Below are positions 33,701 to 43,715 of a DNA stretch of 64,000 bases, piece after piece. A program made the position numbers and the translations under genes. The stretch covers positions 1,426,001 through 1,490,000 of the forward strand of contig JACGCM010001655.1 in NCBI GenBank assembly GCA_014058105.1. The letters are read 5' to 3'. How positions within the stretch are numbered: the first letter of the stretch is position 1; each line of letters opens with the position of its first letter. Source of the stretch: Kingdonia uniflora. Lineage: Eukaryota > Streptophyta > Magnoliopsida > Ranunculales > Circaeasteraceae. The notes beneath the pieces were generated by a model. It was not told the origin of the DNA, ran no database searches, and saw nothing but the letters and a program-made list of their open reading frames with translations.

Positions 33701-36346
33701 TCCGAGGACGAAGCCTCAACTCCGAACAAAACCTCGAGGACGGACTCCGCATCACAGCAGAGACACTTTGACCATATCCGCACATGGTCGAAGTATGATG
33801 GGACAAACAGCTAGCTCACTAGACAAGACGGCGCAGTTGTTGGTTCTTGCAGCTAGAGTGACAGGACCAACCACTGCTACAGTATCAAAGTACAGAGACA
33901 CACCCAACAACTGTTACAGTGACAGTTCCGACATTTTCGGCTCCCATACCCACGCCGGGATATCCGGATAATACCCTTGTAATATGACCTAACCTTGGTG
34001 ACTCAGCCCTTCCTATGTTCTATAAATAGGAGAGATGGGGAACCAAGGAGAGGTTACGAAAATTCTCCCCAGCCCCTTTGCAGTTTACCTTCGATCACCC
34101 TGTAAAAACTAAGTACTCGAACCTTCGACTACTCGACAAAAATATAAACACTCTTAAAAATCCACATCAGAGGTCGTGGAGAGTCACATTCCAGGCCTCC
34201 ACGCAAGTATATTGTCTATTGATTACTTTAATTCTAGATAACGTACTTGTATTCCTTTGCTTGAAGATTTAACCCCGTGGTGTAAGAGCCAACTTCCCCT
34301 CCTTAAGAAGTTAGGCCCCTACACGAATTATATATATATTCTAAGAAAAGAAAAGAAAAATCGAATAGATTGATTTAACTCCACAAGTAACTAACCTTTT
34401 TAATAAATTCAATCTGGTACTATTTTATATGATTTAAGGTTTTAACCAAACTAATAGACCATCCACTGACAACAATTTAGTTCTGCCAAAGCTATGTAAT
34501 CATATACATGACGGAAAAAAAACAGATGTGAGACTCACCTGCATTGCCAACAAGACCTTTTGAATTTCACCAAGCTCTTTTTCCAGAAGGTCTTCCTGTA
34601 TTGCTAGAGCACGAGTTGCCTCGGAGTTCTTCTGAGCAAGAGCTGCAGTCTACAAATATTAAAGCCTCGTTAGAAAAATAGCCATGCCCGGTACACATAA
34701 ATTATGACTTCTTTATTAACATAAGTTATTTTCACATTTTGTTGGTGTGTAGGTCAGCAAATTGGTGGTTTCGCAATTAATTAACAAAAATAAGTTTGTT
34801 GTTCTCTCAAGAATATTGAGTGAAAGCGACACGTAACTGTAAGCTGCACCACCAGATTCTCTATTTCTTGTAGTGCTGAACGAATTAGTTTTATATGGGC
34901 CGTCAATCTCTACCAATCTACAAAAGGTATTTGGGAAGAAGTATGGCAGATATTCCCTTACAAAAATTCAATTTTCAACTGATAGACTCACAGATAGTTC
35001 ATAACTGGAAGACAAAAAATTGGAGAAAGAAAATCTTGATAGATGAAACACATTAAGAAATTGTCCAAGTTTTGTCACTGTCTTTCAGTTTTCTTTGAAT
35101 TCCCAGTAAACACATAAAGAATTGCATTAATCCGCACTGAAGTATCCAACCAATCACAACTCCTTTACACCCTTTTGCACAGTTTAAACCACTAGGTCTG
35201 CGGATACATTTCAAGTGACTGCAGTGCACTTCGATGCATTTAGACCTACTTGTAAACTGAACCAGAATGTAGTGAGAAAAGCAGGGCTTTAGTTGCTTTA
35301 TAGTGCAAAAGTGTTAAAATATTAGAATGATTATTAGCGAGAACTAGTGAAATTCGTGTCTACATCCTAGCCGAGATAGACAGTTGCATTTGCCTCCGCA
35401 ATGTCTGACCAACACGTGTCCACCATTGAAGCACTTTTGAGCTTTGTCTCCACTTTTCACAAGAATCCCAGTTATGTCTAAGCTAGTCAATCTGCGATTG
35501 TTGACTCCAGCATTAAGGGGACGTTTAGTGTGAGCGGGAGTATTAAAGAAGTAAATTTATATGAGAACTTACACAACAAGGTTTTAATTTGTTAACTCCC
35601 ATATAACTCGTCACAAATAGCCAACTAATAATAACGAAACTTATAAGACAGGTTTTTAATCTACGAAAAAAGCTTACCTCTGATAGGGGTTCTTTCAACG
35701 CCTTCCTCGTAACCCTAAACCTAATCCCCAATTTCTCCAACTGCCTTGACAAAACCCTAATAATCGCCACGGAACTCTTTAAATCCTCCTCCAATCTCTC
35801 AACTCTATAAACAACATTACAACTCTCTCCACCCCCACTCCCACCCATATCCCTACAAATCCTCCTCCATTGCCTCCTCCTAATCAGCCCACCAACAACC
35901 ACCGCGCCAACCAACAACGCCGCCCACCACACAAACACCTTTTCCCCCAAAACCCCCATCACCGCCTTCTTCGAACCCAAAACCACGTACCACCCCACGC
36001 CCCCAATCGAAATCACTACCGATGGAACCAAACACAGTACCTCCACAATCGAAAGAAACGCATCGAAGATTCGATCACCATCATCCACAGCTCTTTGTAC
36101 TGTTGCGCCAACTCTAATAGCTCGTCTTCGTCGTTGGGGAGAACTAGTGTAACAATTTAACCAAGGGTTTGATGATTTGTGAGTTAAGGCTTCGAATTGG
36201 GGATTGGAGGAGAGTGAGAGAGTAGTAGTAGTGAGGAAATAAGGGTTTGTTTTGAGAGATTCGACATGAATGTGAGAGGAGTTGAAGAGGAGATGATGAT
36301 TTGGGGATTTTGAGTTTGCAATTAGGTTTTGAGGTGTAATGCACAT
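22567..36346 (-). CDS. Three-exon gene for a membrane/coiled-coil protein of unknown function (318 aa)
   Basis: Joining exons 36346..35678, 34649..34539 and 22743..22567 gives one 318-codon frame. All junctions are phase 0 with GT/AG ends. The N-terminus (1-80) is Ser/Thr/Asn-rich and nearly free of acidic residues, then RRRR, like a plastid transit peptide. Hydrophobic segments lie at about 96-124 and 137-156. A long amphipathic, heptad-like region runs from about 178 to 285 (VERLEEDLKSSVAIIRVLSRQ, RALAIQEDLLEKELGEIQKV, EQQQKQFELILAIGK). The C-terminus is hydrophilic and ends TQTEQV. The pattern is that of an uncharacterised conserved plant protein, possibly a plastid membrane protein. Intron 2 is about 11.8 kb and full of transposons. 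No frame damage is seen in any exon. Confidence 0.82.
24377..24819. mobile_element. hAT-like MITE, about 440 bp
   Basis: The ends form an imperfect inverted repeat (CTATGTAACATGGACAC at left, CTAGGTAACAACGACAC as reverse complement at right). They are flanked by CAATTTA on both sides (ACAATTTA / GCAATTTA counting 8 bp). The interior is rich in GTGTCCGACAC-like words near both ends and has no ORF. It is absent from the paralogous position in duplication unit 2. The 8-bp-type duplication suggests hAT origin. Confidence 0.65.
25334..25507 (+). repeat. 87-bp tandem duplication
   Basis: The segment TTTTGTTCTTTACCATGTTGG through GAAAGTTTCATT is repeated once with an 87-bp period and only one or two differences. 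It is therefore much younger than the large intron duplication that contains it. Confidence 0.88.
26365..26568 (+). repeat. 5' LTR of the TRIM-like element
   Basis: 204 bp, matching the 3' LTR through TACCTTCTACTTTCT, GAGTTTGGGGTAAAACTCT, TTTGCAATTGAGAGA and GATTTAGCTTCCGCAACAAC. A small length difference near CTACAAACCTTAG distinguishes them. Confidence 0.92.
26650..28024 (+). pseudogene. Degenerate ORF region inside the TRIM-like element
   Basis: Short frames (26650..26976 with LEVMFAKLRALASFDDDGRF; 27548..28024) could be the remains of a gag-like or captured sequence, but I see no zinc knuckle or other recognisable motif. Stops divide the region. A G13-14 run lies at 27614..27628 and a second run of about 12 G at 28127..28138. 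Confidence 0.35.
28126..28185 (+). repeat. Extra partial LTR copy inside the TRIM-like element
   Basis: A purine/G run is followed by TTGATAGATCATGCCTCATG and GTCTACCCACGAG. This is the same purine-tract/LTR junction found at 28350..28400, together with the TTCGAGGTC sequence just upstream. About 60 bp of the junction is therefore present twice, 230 bp apart. Confidence 0.75.
28364..28558 (+). repeat. 3' LTR of the TRIM-like element
   Basis: 195 bp, starting TGATAGATCATGCCTCGTG after the purine tract and ending TTTTTAACA. Confidence 0.92.
28705..30992. mobile_element. MULE-like DNA transposon with long terminal inverted repeats, 2.3 kb
   Basis: Left 28705..28895 and right 30800..30992 are inverted copies of each other over about 190 bp. 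AGACCACCCTC starts the left and, as reverse complement, the right; CCAGAGARGG, TCTTTTTYCTTTCTCTCCCCTC and TCTTCACTACCC follow in the same order. Flanks ACTTTCTC / ACTTTGTG may be a decayed 8-9-bp duplication. Long TIRs with 9-bp duplications are typical of Mutator-like elements. No transposase is visible, so it is non-autonomous. The insert is absent from duplication unit 1. Confidence 0.72.
30743..30778 (+). repeat. Poly-G run of 36 nt
   Basis: An uninterrupted run of G flanked by AAGTTA and TTAGG, inside the MULE-like element just before its right TIR. It may be a real simple-sequence expansion able to form a G-quadruplex. It may also be a sequencing or assembly artefact, since its length is unusual and such runs are error-prone. 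Confidence 0.9.
33588..34323 (+). mobile_element. Solo LTR of Tat family A (736 bp)
   Basis: It starts TGTAGTAGCCTACTCGCAGCC-like and ends GGCCCCTACA, flanked by a perfect CGAAT duplication (33583..33587, 34324..34328). It carries TATAAATAGG at 34021..34030 as its promoter. It is the same LTR family as 45400, 50655 and 54087 in this window. It lies in intron 2 of the host gene, antisense to it. Confidence 0.93.
34539..34649 (-). CDS. Exon 2 of the membrane/coiled-coil gene (37 codons)
   Basis: Bounded by TTTGTAG| on its 5' side and CAG|GTGAGT on its 3' side, 111 bp. It reads TAALAQKNSEATRALAIQED and LLEKELGEIQKVLLAMQ. The high Glu/Gln/Leu content continues the heptad pattern of exon 1. Confidence 0.85.
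35678..36346 (-). CDS. Exon 1 of the membrane/coiled-coil gene (223 codons)
   Basis: The ATG at 36346 opens MCITPQNLIANSK. The exon ends ...KEPLSE at a CAGAG|GTAAGC donor (GT at 35677..35676). The frame happens to stay open into the intron as far as 35543, but the consensus donor and the continuity with exon 2 favour splicing here. It encodes the transit-like N-terminus, two hydrophobic segments and the start of the coiled coil. Confidence 0.85.
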
Positions 36347-36677
36347 TGTTGATTGTTTGATTTGAAATGAGAGATGAAATGAAGATCAGCTAAACTGTTC
36401 GCGAGAGAGTGTATTTGACGGTTTATCCGAGGCGTTGTTTGGCGCGGTAGTTGTTACTACGCACGCTTGAGTTTGTTGGTTATGTGTGAGAGTGAAGTGG
36501 GTCCAACTGGAGCCCGAAGTTTATCCGCAACAGGCAGAGGTCCGATCCGGGCTTGAATCTAGTGTTGAAGTCCACGTTTTTGCTCCAAAATATTTTGCGT
36601 TGCCTCGTGCAAAATTCCCGTAAAAAGTTAATATGTTGCCATAAGAAGTCAGAAGAAAATTTTTAAAAGTATAATAA
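36347..36677. other. 5' flank of the membrane/coiled-coil gene
   Basis: Holds the presumed promoter and 5' UTR of the minus-strand gene. I see no clear TATA box. Upstream the region runs into the MITE at 36678. Confidence 0.5.
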
Positions 36678-37129
36678 GAGCATCTTCAACAGAGTGGTAT
36701 GCTGTTAAGGTTTTCCCATACTCTTGAAAAAACCCATCCAACAGGGATATGGTGTTCAGCATACTCACCCCCATACCCCTCCAAAGTATGTGAAACCTGA
36801 ACTTAGCAAGGAGTATGCGCATACCGCCTAGGCGCTGAACCGTTAAGCGCCCAACAACTTTTTTAATACAGTTGTCTAGGCGCTGAACCGTTCAGCGCCC
36901 AACAATTTTTTTAATACATCTGTCCAAGGGGGAAAGTAATAATTAACAGACGCTAGGCGCTGAACCGCTCAATGCCCAAGAAAAAATACATATCATTTGG
37001 CCTTTCGGTGTTGGGCGCTTAAGCGCCCAAGAAAAAAAAACGTAATTTGTTGTTAGACCAAAACAGTATGCGATTCTAGAATACCGGTATGGTAAACCGG
37101 AACAACATACTCTTATGTTGGAGATGCTC
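36678..37129. mobile_element. Tourist-like (PIF/Harbinger-derived) MITE, 452 bp
   Basis: Terminal inverted repeats GAGCATCTTCAAC and (as reverse complement) GAGCATCTCCAAC are flanked by TAA on each side (36675..36677, 37130..37132). The inside contains several copies of AGGCGCTGAACCG(T/C)T(A/C)AGCGCC, a self-complementary block. No ORF. The 3-bp TAA target fits Harbinger-type transposition. It sits about 330 bp upstream of the gene start. Confidence 0.78.
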
Positions 37130-37132
37130 TAA

Positions 37133-37628
37133 GCGTTAGAATAAACGATGCTCTAAGCATTAGAATAAATGATGCACCCAACACATGAGCAAACATTGGA
37201 GCCCACCTCATAGTGTTTTGGATTTGAAAAATTTGAGGTATATGCTCTAACTCCGAATCCGAAGCATGAGACTATTGTTGAAGACTTTTTTCGACATGGG
37301 CAGCGGAATTGGAGTCAGAGAGTGTCTCTGTTGGAGATGCTCTCAGGGGCTTAATTCAAGCTAGATGTTGGGCATGTGCTTTCATATGAAATCTTTTCTT
37401 TGGGTTGGGCTTTTATTATTGTTTCCTTGCCCGACATCGGGTCGATGAGAATATTGTTGAATTTTGAATCTTTTTGAGGTACCATTGTGGATGACATTTA
37501 AACTAGTTGTTAGTGTGGTGAAAAATGGTGATTCGAATTTTAAAGCAAAGGCTGCTTACTTAATCCACGGAAAATAAAAAAAGAGAATAACAGTTTTCTG
37601 TTGTTCTGTTCGAACAGAGAGTTAAAAC
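37133..37628. other. Intergenic sequence with MITE-end-like fragments
   Basis: A 26-bp direct repeat (GATGCTCTAAGCRTTAGAATAAA) follows the MITE. Another TGTTGGAGATGCTCT end lies at about 37328..37342, suggesting a second, decayed MITE. No gene seen. Confidence 0.5.
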
Positions 37629-38244
37629 TGTAAGGGGTTACCCCTCGATCTTACTTAAATCGAGCTTCTCCAGTTCGAACTACCTCCATGTCAGATCCAT
37701 GCATTCTCCACATGAATTCTCCAGTCAACATTGCCACCTACTCCACAAACTGGTAAAAAATGTGGGTCGGGCTCAAACAGAAAAATCTGAACAAGTCAAA
37801 GCCACCTGTCTCTCATGAACTCAACATTTACTCAGTCAACCTCCACTAACCACATTGTTCGGAGAACGTGCTTCAGCACGATGAAGAACTACGAAGAAGG
37901 CTTATATAAAGAATAAGTTCCAGAAAAGACTAGGACCAGAAAAAATACACGAGAAATCACCAAGAAAACTATATTTTTTAGATTCTCAAAATTTTAAACT
38001 TCTTATTCAATAGATCAAACATTTCTAAGTCAAGAGATCACTTGTAATAAGATATCAACCTCAAGCAATAAAAGTCACTATTACAAAAATCCTCAACCCG
38101 AGGTCGTGGTTTTTTACCTATTCATAGGTTTTCCACGCTAAACACCTGTGTCATTTCTTTGCTTTCTATTAGATTTTATCACAGGTACATTGGTGCAAGT
38201 GCTAATTCCAAGCCACTTCGAGTTTACAAAATTAGGCCATTACA
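37629..38244 (+). repeat. 5' LTR, Tat family B (616 bp)
   Basis: Starts TGTAAGGGG and ends AGGCCATTACA. TATATAA at 37904..37910 is a likely promoter. It aligns in reverse with 51371..51933 (CACGATRA, TATAAAGAAWAAGTTCCAGA) and with the end of 16628..17191. The 5-bp left flank is AAAAC. Confidence 0.88.
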
Positions 38245-40130
38245 TTTGGCGTCGTCTGTGGGAAAGAAATCATTTCCATGATATCCTAAGGCATTCATTC
38301 GCTCTACTTCAAATTCTAATCACGGTCACATCCAGACAACCAACAACCGGAATCCAGCTCAATCTTTTAGTTGAGCCAGAATAACTTACAGAGCTACGGG
38401 TGAATCTCAACACTGAGACAGAGAAACGCAACGAGCCCGAACGTCATTAACTCTCGATCGAGAGCTCCATGAGAAGGAGCTCGACGCCGAACGACAAACT
38501 CGTTTGACAGCGCTCAAACGACATAAATATCAAATGACAACAATGCAAACTGCCTTGCAAGCTCTGTAGAACGCTCAACAGGTTCCTCCAATACGAGATC
38601 GCGATCAGGTGCTAGAGGCCTCCCGGGTTTCTGTGCGGGAAACATTGGGACCTCAAGGAGCCACCTGTAATGCTATTTCCTGAAATATTCGGAATGAACC
38701 TCAACCTTCCATTCATTTGGGCGGTGAAGTTCAGTCAGAGATCAGCCGAGGTCACTGATGTTCCATACGTCAAAAGGAAGAACAATGACCTCCACCCCGA
38801 GTTCCTGTACGAGATCGTTTAAGTGAAGGTACCGGTAGTTAAAATCTGTAACCTACTCGTCAAGTCACTCAATCGACATGTCACTATGTCATACAAGAGC
38901 ATATGGACCAACGTATTAAGGAGTTGATCGAAGCACAAGTTTTGGGCGCTACCGACGACCTTACCAAGTTACAAGGATGTCCAATTGCTAAAGAACTATT
39001 CGATATGGAAATACCAAAAGGCTTCCATACTCCGGAAATTTGCAAATATAAGGGTACTGATCCCAAGGAGCACATTTAACAGTACCGTGATTCATTGGGG
39101 TTATACTCCAATCTTAACCACATTATCTACCGTCTGTTCACCACAAGTCTGCAGGAGCAACCGCTCTGATGGTTCCACTCTCTACCTGAAGACTCCATAT
39201 ACACATTCGATCAGCTTTAGAAACAATTATCAAGACATAGGCTCACAGCAAAGATAAAGAAGAAAATTTATATTCTCTTATCAGTCTTAAACAGTCACAC
39301 AGAGAGAAGCTCGAGGCTTTTGCGAAGAAGTTTTTGGAGCTCGCGAGTAAAGTAGACAATCTCGATCAGAAAATAGTTGTTACTGCTTTCACTAACGCGC
39401 TCCAGCTAGACTGTAAAACCAAATAGCACCTCTTCCGTAACAAACCTGTGACCTTGGAGAATATGATCACCAAGGTCAATAGTTACGTCAACCTGGAAAG
39501 GATAATGTCCAAAAAGCATAAATCTACTAAATTCGTCCTTACCACAAAAAGTCCATCTACAGATCAAAACACTGAACCGAAGGAGGATCAAAGTGACCAA
39601 AAGTGCGCCAAGGTAAGCACTAGCAACCCTCAGAAAGGCGGTTCACAAATTAAACCGGTCCTCCCAAATATGAATGCTTGGATCTCTACAATTTTTCCAA
39701 TCCTCTCAAAGGATAAGCTCTACCGTCTCTCTCAACCATTAGAACCAATCGAGAACTGACTGTATTGCATGCATCATAAGATAAACCATCATTCTACTGA
39801 CAATTGCAATCTATTATAGAGGTTGCTCGAATACATTTTCAAGGAGGGACGAATGTTTGAATATATTGTCGACCTGGAATCATACAAGAATGACAGCTAT
39901 AGAAAGCAGCTTGAAGTTGTCCAGGTCAAAGATCAAGCTGAGGAGAAGCATCTCTACCATATGCGCCATAGTAACATGATCGAGATTAATCAAATCATGA
40001 ACTCTAACAGATTCAAGCGCAGGAGACTGTCATAATGCTGCGATCTCAAACCTCAAGACAAAGAAGCCAAACTTTTACCTTAGTGGAGCAATCGCCGGCT
40101 CAGGATCTCATTTAAAGATTGTGTTACTAG
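38245..40130 (+). pseudogene. Tat-type gag remnant (family B)
   Basis: Broken frames, e.g. the gag-core end VDNLDQKIVVTAFTNAL with LENMITKVNSYVNLERIM near 39350..39510 and a Lys/Asp-rich tail (39823..40035). It corresponds to the intact-looking gag at 54885..56030. Many stops. Confidence 0.7.
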
Positions 40131-40620
40131 CCATGTCAAGTTTTCATATCATGATGCATTAGTCATAATGCTCAAGATGAAGAAGTTTGTCATGCACACA
40201 ATAATGATCGATATTGGCAACGGTATTGAGATTCTCTTTCAGAGTACTATCGACCAAATGGGATTGGCCGATCAAGTATTCAAAGTAACATCGAAATTAG
40301 TGGATTTGATGGGTCTAAAAAAGAATGAGTAGGGAAGATCATCTTACCTATTACCGTAGGACCAACCACAATCGACGTTATCTTTTATGTGATCAACGCC
40401 AAATCGTGTTATCTCGGGATTATGGGCCGTTGCTGGATTCATGACATGGAAGCAATCGCTTCAATCTATCATAAAGTACTCCACTTCAAACATAATGATG
40501 GTATCTATGAGATCAAGGGTAGTCAAAAGCTTTCTCAAGCTTGCGAAAATACTGTCTCTGCTATTTTAGATACCTCTGACAGGTATACTGCATAACAATT
40601 ACAGCAAGCTGATCACCCCG
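40131..40620 (+). pseudogene. Tat-type protease remnant
   Basis: MIDIGNGIEIL (40205..40240) is the aspartic protease active-site region, D-I-G-N in place of D-x-G-S. It is followed by YLGIMGRCWIHDMEAIASIYHK, the G(R)xWL-type second half, and QACENTVSAI. Frameshifts separate the halves. Confidence 0.72.
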
Positions 40621-40739
40621 ATAATCAGCCTTCCAATGAGTAGCCCACCGAATACATCAACATTGATGGACCTAGTAGAGGTACTTTTATCGGTACTAAG
40701 TTGGTTCAACACAAAAAAGACATTCTTATTCAGTTCTTA

Positions 40740-41480
40740 GGACTAAATCAAGATATTATTGCTTGGTCTTTCAAAGAGATGTATGGGGTCGATCCGGCCA
40801 AGGCATGTCACAAATTGGCTATCAACATCAAGGCCATGGTGGTCAAACAAAAATAACAACGTTTATCACTGTGATTTCAAAATGAAGTTAACACGGAGAT
40901 CGAGAAATTGATCAAAGTGGGATTCATTCGAGAAGCCAAATACCCAGATTGGATATCCAACATTGTTACTGTCCCAAAGAAGAATAGTAAAGTTTGAGTT
41001 TGTGTAGATTTTATCGATCTAAACAAACATACTCCAAAGGACAAGTTCTCTTTTCCCAATATTTATCAGATCCTTAATTTCATAGCAAGTCATGAACTCC
41101 TATCTATGATGGACATTGCTTTTGGATATAATTGGATTCCACTCTTGGATGAAGATCAAGAAAAGACCACTTTCATCACTGAATGAGGATTTTACTGCTA
41201 CAAAGTCATGCCCTTCAGACTTAAGAATGCAGGTGCAACTTATCAACGGTTGATAACTACTATGTTCAAAGCATATCTTGGGAAAGTCGTGGAAGTCTAC
41301 ATTGACGATCTCTTGTGCAAAAACATACAGTCCATCGACCACATTTCAGATCTTAACATAATATTCAACATTCTTCGATCCTACCAAATGTGTCTCAATC
41401 CTTGTAAGTGTTAATTTGGAGTGCATTTCGGTCGATTTCAAGGCCACCTCATCAGTAAGAAGGGGATTGAGGCCGATCCA
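40740..41480 (+). pseudogene. Tat-type reverse transcriptase remnant
   Basis: GFIREAKYPDWISNIVTVPK, then MPFRLKNAGATYQRL and VEVYIDDLLCKN with the YIDD active site retained, then a stop and GHLISKKGIEADPYQIRAL. Stop codons interrupt the fingers region. Confidence 0.82.
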
Positions 41481-42480
41481 TATCAGATTCGGGCTCTCCT
41501 CAATATACCATCTCCAAAAAGGATGAAAGACGTTCAGAAACTTGCCAGCAAGATTGCCGCTATCAACCATTTTGTTTCAAAATCTTCAGACTGATGTCGT
41601 TGTCTGTTCCTATTACTTCGCAGCTGCATCAAACAAGGAACAATTCAGCCAAATACAAAGGTTCAATGGACATCAGAATGTGAAGTAGCTTTTCAGGATT
41701 TCAAAACCTATTTAGGGAAGTCTCCCATCATGAGTACCCCAATAGATAATGAGGAACTGATTATCAACCTAGCAGTTACAAATACTTCACTTAACTCGGT
41801 TCTCATTCGACTTGAAGGGAAAATCGAGAAGCCAGTCTACTTTATTAGTAAAACCTTCACTTCAGCGGAAATGAGGTACTCTAAAATCAAAAAACTTATT
41901 CTCACTCTTGTTTATACTTCGCAGAAACTCAAGCACTACTTCCAAGCTCATTCAGTCAAAGTCATGACGAACTACTCACTTCGGGAGGTTCTATCCAAGA
42001 AAGAAAAATTGAGGAGAATGCAACAGTGGTCAGTCAGTTTGGGAGAACATGATATCAAGTTTGAACAACGTTATTCCGAAAAGGGTTAAGCCGTTGCCGA
42101 TTTTCTCTCAAATTTTCTAGTGGAAGATCCTAAGTGGGAGGAGCACGATCATGGCCTTACAGAGGAAGTTGCCAAAGATCCACACCCTAAAGTATTTGAT
42201 GAACGAGCTGAATGGATTGCAAGAAAATTGTAGAGACTTCTTACAGATGGATCAGCAGGACCCGTAGGGTCGGGAATTGGAATCGTATTGATTACCCCTT
42301 CCAACGACAGAATTGAGAAATTAATCCGCTTGGATTTTGAGGCCTCAAATAATGTCACTGAGTACGAAGCTCTCATTTACAGACTCGACCTCGCTCTTGA
42401 GCTCGGTGTCTCCGAACTCTCAGCTTACACAGATTCACTACTTATCGTTCACCACTACTCTGAGTAATACAAGATGAATG
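41481..42480 (+). pseudogene. Tat-type tandem RNase H domains
   Basis: The first RNase H block (41730..42089) includes KPVYFISKTFTSAEMRYSKI and KVMTNYSLREVLSK. The second, archaeal-type block (42240..42470) reads LLTDGSAGPVGSGIGIVLIT with EYEALIYRLDLALELGV and YTDSLL, giving the catalytic D-E-D pattern. A second RNase H is a Tat-lineage feature. Confidence 0.75.
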
Positions 42481-42699
42481 GAAAGATGATCTAATACGTT
42501 GCCCTCATTGAAGGTAGATGATGAACAAGTTTGTACAAGCAACTCTCGAGTATCTTTCTCGAGGAGAAAACAGACGATTCCTTGGCATATCTAGCTGGGG
42601 TTTTACGTACAGAAGCTCGATATCTCCAGATCGAAGTGATTTTAACCCCCAACATTGATCGTAATTTTGTATACATGATCAACACTGGGGTATTTTGGC

Positions 42700-43555
42700 C
42701 ATTCAAAATATAGGCACTCGATCTTGTCGACGACTTCCCTAATTCTCTAGGTAACCGTCGCCGCCTACTTGTAGCTACCGATTATTTTACATAATGGGTA
42801 GAAGCAGTTCCATTCTGTCAAACCAGAGAAGAAGATACCATCTCTTTTATCTGGGAACACATCATCACTCAGTTTGGGTACCCCCATCTAATTCGTATCG
42901 ATAACAAGCCCCAATTTGTTGGAGAAAAAGTTATGGCTTTCCTCAATTAACACAATATCATTCACTCACCATCTAATCCCTACTACCTTCAATGCAATGG
43001 CCAAGCTGAAATTACTAACAAAACCATCGTGGATTGACTCAAGAAAATGCTACACTCACAAAAAAAGGGAATTGGGTTCGCAAACTTCTTCATGTCTTAA
43101 GGGCATATTGTACCACTTCACGTTAGTCGACAGGTTGTACTCCATTCTTCCTTGCCTATGGCACCGAGGCTGTCATTCCCTCTGAATACCATCATCTAGT
43201 CAAAGATCACAAGTTAACTGACGAGGAAAATAAGTTTGAATTGGCTTGCAACCTCAATTGGTTCGATGAAACTAGGAAACGTGCCATCGCTAACCTAGGT
43301 CGATATCACCATATGCTGGCTAGTTCGTACAACAAACGAGTCAGAAGCCGTACCTTCCAAATCGATGATCTCGTCCTTAGAGAAATACCTCAACACCGCA
43401 AAGAGCCTCATGCTGGAAAACTAGCAAAAAATTGGGAAGGTCCATTCCGTATCACAGGTCTCTCAGGCTTGGGATCATATTACCTCATGACAGAAGAGGG
43501 AGTTCACATTTTAAATCCTTGGAACATTAGGCGACTGAAATGGTACTATTGTTAA
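42700..43555 (+). pseudogene. Tat-type integrase remnant
   Basis: RRLLVATDYFT, a stop, WVEAVPFCQTREED, RIDNKPQFVGEKV and CNGQAEITNKTIVD cover the DDE core, with the second Asp and the Glu present. The C-terminal region 43241..43555 (NLGRYHHMLASSYNKRVRSR, EGPFRITGLSGLGSYYLM) is intact over 104 codons. Confidence 0.8.
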
Positions 43556-43715
43556 GTCCCTCACTACTCTATTTTAATTTCTTGCTTTTTCCATTAAAAA
43601 AGTGAGATTCTCATCTCCATCCAATGTACATCCCTTTTTATTCAATGAAACTTACAAGTTTTTCTCCTATACATCTCTCTACTTCGTAGACAGTACATAG
43701 ATTAAAGCATAGATA

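Larger units (their letters stand above)
28641..34450 (+). repeat. Tandem duplication, unit 2 (within intron 2)
   Basis: Second copy of the duplicated intron segment, enlarged by a MULE-like element (28705..30992) and a solo LTR (33588..34323). After the solo LTR the copy resumes (AACTCCACAAGTAACTAACC matches CTCCACAGATAACTAGC after the TRIM-like element in unit 1), which fixes colinearity on both sides. Exact limits need an alignment. Confidence 0.72.
22744..34538 (-). other. Intron 2 of the membrane/coiled-coil gene, about 11.8 kb, transposon-filled
   Basis: The intron starts GTGAGT at 34538 and ends TTTTGTAG at 22744. It contains a direct tandem duplication and at least five insertions, listed separately. 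Leaving these out, the ancestral intron would still be several kilobases. The segment 22744..23330 holds no recognisable repeat. The open frames in the intron are short and unsupported. Confidence 0.78.

Noticed and set aside
33372..33971. 199-codon plus-strand frame
   Set aside because: It crosses the boundary of the solo LTR at 33588, so it is a chance join of intron and LTR sequence.
35870..36160. Plus-strand frame rich in Asn/Pro/His
   Set aside because: Complement of exon 1 of the membrane/coiled-coil gene.
37133..37345. Second MITE next to the one at 36678
   Set aside because: Only one convincing end (TGTTGGAGATGCTCT) is present and no target duplication was found, so it is left as a fragment.
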